From NCBI RefSeq assembly GCF_902806685.2, contig NC_048548.1:14720557-14784556 (forward strand): a stretch of DNA of 64,000 bases, in the 5' to 3' direction. Position 1 is the first letter of the stretch. Each line of letters begins with the position of its first letter. The notes under the pieces are model-generated. The model had not been told where the DNA came from and ran no database searches. It saw only the letters and a program-made list of their open reading frames with translations. Source of the stretch: Maniola hyperantus (taxonomy: Eukaryota > Arthropoda > Insecta > Lepidoptera > Nymphalidae). This document shows, one piece after another, positions 1 through 8,451 of the stretch. Made by a program: the position numbers and the translations under genes.

Positions 1-2121
1 TGGTCGCAAACTTAATAGTCTCATTCTCTTATCATCTTAATCATCATTTTAATCATTATTTTAATCATCATCTTAATCATCATCTTAATTAATTATATCA
101 TTTACGCCATGGTGGCCCGCTCACCAACCTGATGGCCGCAAACTAATAGTCTCATTGTCTTATCGTGATCGTCATCATATTATCCACAACGTCCTGGCAA
201 TAACATGGCACATTTTGCTATAAGTAATATCTTCTGCATATTTCAATAGCTTATAAATTTTGTTTCTTGTATGACATCAATCTCTTTATCAAACTATGAT
301 CTTTAAATTGTACCGCATTTACATCTTGATCATCATTACAGATTCTTGCTGAAACAGAAATAAAAACAAAGCAGCAACAAAATCACCATTAAAAGGTGGT
401 ACATAATTTATTATTGTTAATTGTCGTGTTTTAAAAACGTTTAACTTTCAAGAGTAAAAGATTAATTTTTTTATTACGATTCCCGCGCATAATTTTCCGC
501 GCAAATATATATTTTTTCAGATTTTTTTTTAATGTGCTGTTTAGTAATTTTTTTTTTAATTTTACAAAAAAATTATATCACAATTAAAATATTTTAAGTC
601 ATCTACGATTCACCAGGCTGCATGGTCTACGACCTTTGCCTTTTCGAGGAACGAATCGAAATATTCATACTACACCTATACAGCTGCATTCCAATTTATG
701 ATTGATCCAAAAAGATAACAAATATGGCGATACTGATCACGTGACTTTATTTTGACTTGACCTCTAGTGATGCGCTATTGCTGAACTAACTATATTGGGA
801 ATGTGGACGTTTGAATGAATTAACTCTGATGTAAAGAATTATATTTTCATTTTATGTACTTGCAAAACTTAAGTCCGTAAACATTATTACGAGAACGCAA
901 TATAAAATAACTTTATATATCTATTGATGGTTCGTAAACAATGGGGCCGATTCTGTTGTACACAATGCTATATTAAAATAATTTGATTTAAATAACTCGA
1001 TCAATTTTCGATTCTGAACGAATTATCGATGTGTACGGTCCCTAACATTCATACATTTTTCGTCTGTGGTTGCAATGTCTAAAGAAATTAAAGAATGCGA
1101 AACGTCAAACTAGCATTTTAGTTTACTCTGTGGATCTTAATTTTGTTTTCATTTCATTTTTAATAAAAATTTTGCTTAAATCATGGATAAAAAGAATGAA
1201 TTTTACGTGTAGGTATATTTGATATGTTGTTCGTGGACCACAAGGCGTTAGTGAGTGTTTTAAACTGTTTTATCATCGGGAAAAGTGTTAACGACGTTTA
1301 TGTCACGGTGCTTTTTACTTCGAACAAAACTATGGAAATATGAACTGATATAGGTAGTTTGTACATCAACAGCTAATAATATTTGTAGTAGCAATACCAA
1401 AGATTATTTTTAATGCCGGCATACTTTTTCTCTAGAATCGTTACACGTTTCGTTATACGCATATATTTTTTTTGTTAAAATAATCAAAATATAGGTACCT
1501 AGTGTATTATTTTAATAATTTCGACTGTAATATAAATTCTTATAAACATTTTATAAATCAATAAACTGATTGATTGCCTCCTAATGCCCTATTCATTTTA
1601 AAATTATTAAATTTCTACATTTTGATGAAATAATAAATCGACATTAATTAGTTTGACATCATACAACTTTTCTCACTTCCCGATTCTCCCGGGTTAGGTT
1701 ATCCCATAGATTATCTACTAAGTATATTGTTATCCTATAAGTTATTGGTAGGCTCAAAAGAGCTAGAACCCAGAGCCGTAAAACCAGTAAAAAAAAGTTA
1801 TCGATCTGTGGTCAATGAAGTGTAGTTAATAAATAAAGGCCTTAAAGGACTGTTATCCAGGGCCGTAAACTAAAAAAAGTAAATAAATAAACCTTTATTT
1901 TATGTTTCACCCAGTTTTTTTTTTTCCCCTTTTTTTTTGGTCGGTGTGTTTTACTACATTTTTCATTCGGATTCGTCCAGAATTTGGACAGTAAACACTA
2001 GACACGACGTTACTGGTTTTTTTTTTAAATTTAAAGTGCTATGTTATACTTTATTAAGTTTAATAAAACAAAGATATTGTGATGATATTACTTTTGTTTT
2101 AAATAGTTCACACTCAACTTA
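1..2121. other. AT-rich non-coding stretch
   Basis: I see no convincing exon on either strand. The first 170 bases contain two diverged direct copies of a GCAAACTAATAGTCTCATT-like stretch around ATC/ATT-rich repeats. The rest is AT-rich with poly-T tracts near 1915-1940. The missing exons of the P450 paralogue whose first exon is at 3301-3500 would be expected on the minus strand here, but none was recognised. Confidence 0.5.
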
Positions 2122-2196
2122 GACACAAGTTTTACCTCTTTCATTGTTACTATGTTAAATATTAAGCAACAACAATGAAAGAGATAAACTTGTATC
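2122..2196. repeat. Imperfect inverted repeat (hairpin)
   Basis: The left arm near 2122-2148 contains CCTCTTTCATTGTT and the right arm near 2171-2196 contains AACAATGAAAGAG; the arms pair over about 26 bases with few mismatches around a short AT-rich loop. It may be a small MITE remnant. Confidence 0.6.
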
Positions 2197-3100
2197 AAAA
2201 TAACCTCGAAAAATTATAACAACAATAGGTGTAGGATAAGGGCTATATATAGCAGAACAACAGAACCATAGTTATGGGTATATCTAAGAAAATTAGTTCG
2301 TACACCAACTACTAGGAGCGCTGATTTCCTTGATGGTTTCGTATAATATTTTCCGCGAGTGATAACTCTATACCCTAATATAATACTACTCTATTGTTTA
2401 TGATTCCGGACTTTTCCTAATGTCCATTTGAATATTTTAAAATATAAATTATTATAATATTTATGTTCTGCATTTTAGTCGAGACAAAATCAAAACTCAA
2501 TTTAACACTCAAAGTACATAGGTAGGTACTTTAATAAACGAATAAAAATAGGTACTCACAAAATTGTGGGCGATGAGTAATCTTCACTTCGGAACTAATA
2601 AAATAATCCTCAACTTATAGGAACTGACTTTATTCCATTTAGACAATACTTAATAAACTTCAATCTTAGTTCTAAACTATTAACTTCTTCAAGACATAAT
2701 TATAAATTCTAATTTTCCCTGCTTCAAATCAATAGCTCCCGCTCTTATTGCCGCCATTTTTTACCTCTCCTCATAATTCTTTTTTTAAATTCAACTGTAG
2801 GCAAAGCAATGTCGCTAACACAACGTTACAGGCATTTTAATTTTTGAGTTGGAGGGTCTTCTATCCCTTTTTCGCAAAACGAAAATTTGTATGAAACCGC
2901 ACGAAGCTACTATGGCATTAGTAAGGTGAGACGTCAAAATGCTATATCGCTATCTCTGCCTATTCAAAAATATTTAAATGCTTATATACCTTTTTTGTTA
3001 TTTGATCGATTTAATTAGTTTTTTTCAGTTTACGTCATTATTTTTATCCTAGTTTATAATAAAGTAATAAAAAAATTGGAGTCAATTACCCAATTATGTA
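2197..3100. other. AT-rich non-coding stretch
   Basis: No exon, RNA gene or recognised repeat family was seen. It lies where the long first intron of the minus-strand P450 paralogue would be. Confidence 0.4.
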
Positions 3101-3285
3101 ATATCACACACCGGCTTTACTCACGTGTTAAGTTTACGTGACTAGTTTCGAACCTATCCGGGGTCCTTTTTCACAGGGGCTCAGTTCACGCGTCACGTTT
3201 GAGACTGCGAAAAAGGACCCCGGCTGGGTTCGAAACTAGTCGGGCTAACGTCGACTTAACACGTGAGTAAAGGCGGTGTGTGATA
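3101..3285. mobile_element. MITE-like inverted-repeat element
   Basis: The ends are inverted copies of each other: ATATCACACACCG at the left and CGGTGTGTGATAT at the right, extending with one or two mismatches through a TTTACTCACGTGTTAAG arm. Shorter inner inverted segments (GGTTCGAAACTAGT, GGGGTCCTTTTTC) add to the fold-back. It lies about 10 bases inside the intron that follows the P450 exon at 3301-3500. Confidence 0.75.
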
Positions 3286-3300
3286 TATGTATTAACTGAC

Positions 3301-3500
3301 CTTTCTTCGGGGAAATTATCATAATACTTATCCAGATCTGCGGTGAAGTTATCAATACCGAAGAATACTCTTGACATATTTCCGAAAAGAGGAAAAGTAT
3401 CTGGGTTCTTGACGCCATAGTCACTGAATCGCGAATAACTCTTGCGCAGGTATAATATCAGCAACACAAGGAGCACGGCTGTCCATATTAGGGCAATCAT
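3301..3500 (-). CDS. First coding exon of a second CYP9 cytochrome P450 (rest not found)
   Basis: The exon encodes 66 residues plus two bases: an N-terminal hydrophobic anchor (about residues 2-18, rich in L, I, V), the basic stretch RKSYSRFSDYGVK, then FPLFGNMSRVFFGIDNF and FPEE. It matches exon 1 of the P450 at 8276-15263 in length (exactly 200 coding bases), exit phase and order of motifs (GVK, PxFGNM, RV, IDN, D.YY, FP), so it is a tandem paralogue in the same orientation. The donor AAG/GTCAGT at 3301/3300 looks intact. The ATG is preceded by TTTTTTCACAG/AAG, a good acceptor, so a 5'UTR intron is likely. Exons 2-10 should lie to the left but were not seen within the window. It is either a gene whose long intron runs past the edge or a broken remnant. 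Confidence 0.85.
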
Positions 3501-3523
3501 CTTCTGTGAAAAAATATCTAAAT

Positions 3524-3735
3524 ATATAAAAGAAAAAGGTGACTGACTGACTGATCTATCAACGCACAGCTCAAACTACTGGACGGATCGGACTGAAATT
3601 TGGCATGCAGATAGCTATTATGACGTAAGCATCCGCTAAGAAAGGATTTTTGAAAATTCAACCCCTAAGGGGGTGAAATAGGGGTTTGAAATTTGTGTAG
3701 TCCACGTGGACAAAGTCGCGAGCATAAGCTAGTTT
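3524..3735 (+). mobile_element. F4 repeat
   Basis: It runs from AAAAAGGTGACTGACTGACTGA through ATCAACGCACAGCTCAAACT and GGGGTGAAATAGGGGTTTGA to GTCGCGAGCATAAGCTAG. It lies 5' of the orphan P450 first exon. Confidence 0.8.
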
Positions 3736-3894
3736 GTTTATAAGGTGACAAGTAAGGCCTTGTCTGCGATTTCACCTGGTGTTAAGTGACAGTTCATTAA
3801 TACTAATCTTATTGTATCTATTAAAGAGGCGAATCTGCCTTTTCATCATTAGTAGCATCATCATAATCATCGTTAAAGACCCATCCTCGCGCGT

Positions 3895-4088
3895 CGGCCC
3901 ACTCATGGAACAAATCTTCTCTCGCAATGAGAAGGGGTGTGCCTACACCCCTTCTCATTGCGAGAGAAGCCATGGTCTGCTACGCTGGCCAAGTGCGAAT
4001 TCGTAGACTTCACACCATTGGGAATATAATCAGGCATGCAGGTTTCCTCACGATGTTTTCCTGCCGACCTCCCGAATAGGAGGCGGAC
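3895..4088 (-). mobile_element. F5 SINE fragment, reverse, rearranged
   Basis: Pieces of the F5 body are visible in reverse (TGGCCAAGTGCGAATTCGTA, AGGTTTCCTCACGATGTTTT, GACCTCCCGAATAGGAGGCG). The 5' part is distorted by the perfect palindrome listed next, and the 3' end runs into another hairpin element. Confidence 0.6.
3916..3969. repeat. Perfect 25-bp inverted repeat, 4-base loop
   Basis: The arms 3916-3940 and 3945-3969 are exactly complementary (CTTCTCTCGCAATGAGAAGG start the left arm) around the loop GCCT. The arm sequence resembles a section of the F5 SINE, so it may have arisen by local inverted duplication. Confidence 0.9.
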
Positions 4089-4209
4089 GTCGACGCATTT
4101 AAAACTGAGTCGTCGAGTTATCTGTCTGTTTCGCTCGCACTTACAGGTCGTAGGTAAGTGCGAGCGAACCAGACAGATAACTCGATGACTCAGTTTAAAA
4201 TGCGTCGAC
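4089..4209. mobile_element. Hairpin MITE, 56-base arms
   Basis: The left arm 4089-4144 begins GTCGACGCATTTAAAACTGA; the right arm 4154-4209 ends in TTTAAAATGCGTCGAC. They pair with only a few mismatches around a 9-base loop. It lies at the edge of an F5 fragment, suggesting nested insertion. Confidence 0.8.
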
Positions 4210-4692
4210 TATAAGCTATCACGGCACATCGTGAATATCTAAATACGATAATATAATGCAAAAGATCGATAAATTGAACAATCTCAATGTTGGCAACTTT
4301 CCAGGGGTAGTCGTATGCACTGTGACCTTATAAGTGCATTTTCTGGCAGGGCCAATTTGGAGAACAAAATTTTAAATTGGCTCATCTAAGCTCTAGAAAT
4401 CTACCTGGCCAGATCTAAGGTCTTTAGACTTACTGGTTGGAGCTGTACGACGTACTTCCGTTGATATATCAGTCAGTCAGTTTTTCGTGATCAAAGGTCA
4501 GTTTAGCCTTTTAATATTATACTTGCATTATATTTTGTTCTATTATTATTATCTGCATGATCTTGCTCCTGGACAGTGTACATAATATTATTATGTACAT
4601 AATATTCTTTGTTTACTCAGTTTTCTTAACATGTGCGATTATATCATCAAGCTTACTTATTATTCTATTCGAAGCCGAGATGCAGAATTTTT

Positions 4693-5048
4693 TTAGGGTT
4701 CCGTACCTCAAAAGGAAAAACGTGGCAGGTAGGTAGGTCTTATAGCACACTTAAGGGGAAAAATCCGAAAACTGTAAATTTGTGGTTACATCCTGCAAAA
4801 AAATTAAAATGTGTTCATGAAGAAGTATTAGTATTTTTAACTTTCAAAGTAAGATTAATATACCTACCAAGTTGGGTATTATACCTATTATGAAAGGGGT
4901 TTACCTGTATATTCGAAAAAAGATTTTTAATTATTTTTATGCATCTATTATGCATATTTTTGATTTATCGTAAAAAATATCGAACAAATACGACTGTAGT
5001 ACGGAACCCTAGGTGCGCGAGTCTGACTCGCACTTGGCCGTTTTTTTT
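4693..5048 (+). mobile_element. F1 repeat, internally deleted
   Basis: It begins AGGGTTCCGTACCTCAAAAG and ends CTCGCACTTGGCCG plus a T run. The section with the TCTG microsatellite is missing. Confidence 0.8.
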
Positions 5049-5214
5049 ATAACAAATAACTAATATTCAGTTTCGAGATGTCTTCTTGTCCAAAATTCCT
5101 CAGTACTTGAAGACCAGTCTTCGAACAGTGCGTGTTATCAGTGATCCCATAAGAATCCAAGACATAGTCGCTAACTATGGGCCTCATCAAAAATCCCTAT
5201 ACTAATATTATAAA

Positions 5215-5628
5215 CTAGCTGATGCCCGCGACTTCGTACGTGTGGATTTAGAGTTTCGGGAACTCTTTGATTTTCCGGGTTAAAAAGTTGCCTATGTCAC
5301 TTTCCAGGTCTTAAACTATACCCATGCAAAAATCACGTCGATCTGATGCTCCGTTGCGACGTGATTGAAGGACAAACCAACAAACCAACAAACCGGCAAA
5401 CCAACAAACCAACAAACAAACACACTTTCGCATTTATAATAGGGGTAGTGATGCAAAAATATGTCTGTCTGTCTGTCTACTAGTTTTTCACGGCCCAACA
5501 GTTCAACCAATTTTGATGAAATTTGGTACAGAGTTAGCTTACATCCCGGGGAAGGAGTAAGGAGTTGGCTACTTTTTATCCGGAAAAATCAAAGAGTTCC
5601 TGCGGGATTTTTAAAAACCTAAACCAAC
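5215..5628. mobile_element. Two F2 copies, tail to tail
   Basis: A forward copy (5215 to about 5445, with a run of imperfect ACCAACAAACC repeats) is followed at about 5455-5628 by a reverse copy starting in TCTG repeats and ending AAAAACCTAAA. Confidence 0.7.
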
Positions 5629-5654
5629 GCGAACGAAGTTGCGGGTATTATCTA

Positions 5655-5805
5655 GTCTCAGATAAAAGAGATGGAGAGAGAGTATGCTTCGAGTTTCTCT
5701 ACGTGATCAAATCAGAAATCAGGAGATCCATAGGAGAACTAGAGAAACCCACATAGCTCAGTGGGTCACAAAGCTGAAGTGGCAATGGGCAGGGCAAAAA
5801 GGGCC
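5655..5805 (+). mobile_element. F6 LINE fragment
   Basis: The bases encode a degraded stretch of the reverse transcriptase tail seen more fully at 22905-23284 (VSLRDQIRN, IRRRT, AQW, KLKWQWAG), ending abruptly after GGGCAGGGC. Confidence 0.7.
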
Positions 5806-6504
5806 ATTAAAATGTTATCATCAAAACTTACATGGTTCTTCTTAATACTTTTCTTTAAACATTAAATGTTTGTAATAATCGCAACTGCGTATATATTCTC
5901 ACTATGGTTGTAAAAGTCGCAAGTCGCTAGATATTCATTTATTTTCAAAGCACTGTATGTAACGTTTTATTATCTCGGAATAAGTCACGTTGTGTAGGAT
6001 ACTGTTGTTTTATATCTCTTTAGGTACCTATATATTATACCTGTATATGTATGATAATATGATGATGCGTCTATGATAATAATGTATCAGTCGTCACTAG
6101 TTTAATTATACCTACAGGCTGTAACCAAAACGCTAGCAAAAACTTAGCGTTAATTGTTATACTACTTACCTGAACACAATCCAATTTAATAATAATCATT
6201 TGCCTCATAATTGGCACCGATTCTAAGCACAACCTAATTTTAGAGTATTCGCACCCTCTTCTTACTATTGTAATATGAAAAGGACAGAAGCAGTTTGACA
6301 TTTCTAAATTTAATTTTTAGATGGTAAACCCGTGATTTTAGCACGCACTCGCGAACCTACTGTTTAAATTTGTATTGTGCACTAAAATTTAGAGTCTTTA
6401 AATGTGAAAGTCATGTTCCGTTCCTTTTTTAGCATTAGTAAAAAGAAAATAGTTTTAGTGATTTAGTATTTTTCAAACCCGCAATGTATAGCGTGCAAAT
6501 ACTC

Positions 6505-6950
6505 GTGTCAATGCTCCGCCTACGACGCGCCATTGATTCCGAGTGGCCAACTTACGCAAGGTTCATTGACCTCTAGCGTCAGTCAAATGTTTTATTTGCA
6601 ACTAGCTTATGCTCGCGACTTCGTCCGCGTGGACTACAAAATTTCAAAACCCTATTTCACCCCCTTAGGAGTTGAATTTTCAAAAATCCTTGCTTAGCGG
6701 ATGCTTACGTCATAATAGCTATCTGCATGCCAAATTTCAGCCCGATCCGTCCAGTAGTTTGAGCTGTGCGTTGATAGATCAGTCAGTCAGTCAGTCAGTC
6801 ATTCAGTCAGTCAGTCAGTCAGTCACCTTTTCCTTATTATATATATAGATTTTCGCGTTTTTTATAGTATCATATTATCAGTAATCATCAGTACTATCAC
6901 CTGTCTTCGTTTTTGGCAACGTTCTGGTAACACCCTGTATTACATTATCA
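6505..6950. mobile_element. Unnamed repeat carrying a nested F4 copy
   Basis: The flanks 6505-6600 (CCGCCTACGACGCGCCATTG, CTCTAGCGTCAGTCA) and 6855-6950 (AGTAATCATCAGTACTATCA) match an undisrupted copy at 11735-11965. Between them, about 6603-6850, is a reverse F4 copy with a long CAGT repeat. Confidence 0.7.
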
Positions 6951-7034
6951 GTGAATCTGATTTGTATTTTTGGCAGCGCGCAGCGTTCTGGTAACACCCT
7001 GTATTACATTATCAGTGAATCTGATTTGTATTTT
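6919..7034. repeat. Two-copy tandem repeat, about 60 bp unit
   Basis: CGTTCTGGTAACACCCTGTA followed by TTACATTATCAGTGAATCTG and ATTTGTATTTTT occurs twice in direct succession; the second copy is separated by GGCAGCGCGCAG. It extends the end of the preceding unnamed repeat. Confidence 0.85.
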
Positions 7035-7147
7035 TTATTTGGTACATATGTGGTGAAATTGCAGACCGTGTAATTTATGACACAGTTGGGTAATTTTTCT
7101 AAAATAAAAAACAGTGTTGAAATAATATGCGACATGTTTATTTGCGA

Positions 7148-7400
7148 AGCTGAAGTGGCAATGGGCAGGGCACATAGTTCGTAAAACCGATAGACGTTGG
7201 GGTCCCAAGGTGCTAGAATGGTGACCTCGCACCAGAAGACGTAGCGTTGGAAGACCCCTTCCCACTAGGTGGACGGTTGACATCAAACGAGTCGCAGGGA
7301 GCCGCTGGATTCAGGCGGCGCAAGACCGTGGCGTATGGAAGTCCCTACAAGTGACCTATGTCCAGCAGTGGATGTCTATCGGTTGATGATGATGATGATG
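7148..7400 (+). mobile_element. F6 LINE 3' end
   Basis: Codes for a broken version of KLKWQWAGHIVRKTDRRWGP and the following arginine-rich tail, then ATCGGTTGATGATGATGATG. It lies 100 bases downstream of the duplicated P450 terminal exon. Confidence 0.85.
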
Positions 7401-7500
7401 TTTATTTTAGGCACAATTTAAGAAATAAAAGTTTTTTCTTTCTTTCTTATTATAAGATTTTTGAAGTACGGAATTGACACTATTGTCTACTGCAGAGACC

Positions 7501-7670
7501 TCAACAGATTTCAGCTCTCAGTTTGAACGTCAACCAGTGACCACCCTTAAGACGAAAAGTTCCTGTAGCCAGCCTGGACGGCAGACGGGTCTTGGGAGAC
7601 GGTGACACCTCAATATTCAACAGGATCTGGTACAAAAAGACCTTCAGCTCGCAAAGGGCGAATCTTGAAC
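7501..7670 (-). CDS. Duplicate terminal exon of the CYP9 gene
   Basis: This is a second, intact copy of the last exon at 8276-8451. It has its own acceptor (TTTTTGTCCAG before GTTCAAGATT), the same entry phase, an open frame and the same C terminus ending RAEIC then TGA. Spliced to exon 9 it would give a 537-residue protein. Compared with the upstream copy it lacks two codons and differs at several residues, notably LATGTFRLKGG in place of LAPGSFNLRLKGG. That position corresponds to the sixth substrate-recognition loop known for P450s, so the copies could give different substrate ranges if alternatively spliced. The duplicated block is about 300 bases and includes a fragment of an F1 repeat upstream of each exon, so it was a local DNA duplication inside the gene. 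It could instead be an unused relic; no disabling change is visible. Confidence 0.8.
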
Positions 7671-7706
7671 CTGGACAAAAAACGAAATGATTAATAAAAA
7701 CCGGCC

Positions 7707-8045
7707 ACGTGAAAGACGAACTCGCGCACAGAGGTTTCCGTCACCTACAAGTTAACGTATTGCTGCAAATCTATGTTTGAATCTATCTATGTTTAAATCT
7801 ATGTCTGGCGGTTGAACAGCGGCTCGCCGCTAGCATGAACCGTCTGGGCGGCTAACCGCTAGTGCGTATGAGCACTTAGGGTTCTGTACCCGAAAAGGAA
7901 AAAGGAACCCTTAGAATCACTTTGGTGTCTGCCTGTCTGTCTATCTGTCTGTCCGTCTGTCTGTCGTGTCTGTCAAGAAAAGTATCTAATAGGGTACTTC
8001 CCGTCGACCTAGAATCATGATTTGGCAGGTAGGTAGGTCTTATAG
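7707..8045. mobile_element. F1 fragments between the two terminal exons
   Basis: A reverse F1 end (ACCGGCCACGTGAAAG, 7707-7757) belongs to the duplicated block and mirrors 8482-8531. A forward F1 fragment starts near 7879 (AGGGTTCTGTACCCGAAAAG) with TCTG repeats and runs to GGTAGGTCTTATAGCACA. Confidence 0.65.
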
Positions 8046-8195
8046 CACAAGTAAAGATAGATTGCGTGAAAGAGGATGCGTGTAAAAGAGGATAGGAGAG
8101 AGGATAATGCGTTGATGGATGACAGAAGGGAGTGGAAGAAGACATGTTGTGCCGACCTCACGTAGCGTAGGATAAGGTACGGAAGAAGAACACAG
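8046..8195 (+). mobile_element. Non-LTR reverse transcriptase tail fragment
   Basis: One frame reads ALMDDRREWKKTCCADLT then a stop and a lysine/arginine-rich tail (AGGATAAGGTACGGAAGAAG). This resembles the C-terminal end of lepidopteran endonuclease/reverse transcriptase ORFs; upstream stops show that it is dead. Confidence 0.5.
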
Positions 8196-8275
8196 AAGAT
8201 AACTGCACTCCTTTAAAGTTTTAAAATTTATGTACAAGTACGACAGAATTAACACCATTGTCTACCGCAGAGACC

Positions 8276-8451
8276 TCAACAGATTTCAGCTCTCAGTTTG
8301 AACGCCAACCAGTGACCACCCTTAAGACGAAGATTAAAAGATCCTGGAGCCAGCCTGGATGGCAGGCGGGTCTTGGCTGAAGGTGCCACCTCAATATTCA
8401 ACAGGATCTGGTACAAAAGGACCTTCAGCTCGCAAAGGGCGAACCTTGAAC
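8276..8451 (-). CDS. CYP9 exon 10 (proximal terminal exon)
   Basis: Residues 482-539: GSRFALCELKVLLYQILLNI, the loop LAPGSFNLRLKGG, and the end RAEIC followed by TGA. Acceptor TTTTGTCTAG. A diverged second copy lies 600 bases downstream at 7501-7670. Confidence 0.94.

Noticed and set aside
7501..7670. Last exon of the orphan CYP9 paralogue at 3301-3500
   Set aside because: The paralogue runs leftward from 3500, so its exons must lie below 3300. This exon lies upstream of its start.
7920..7975. CRISPR-like array in TCTG/CAGA repeat tracts
   Set aside because: These are four-base microsatellites inside F1, F2 and F4 repeats, with no spacer structure, in a eukaryotic genome.
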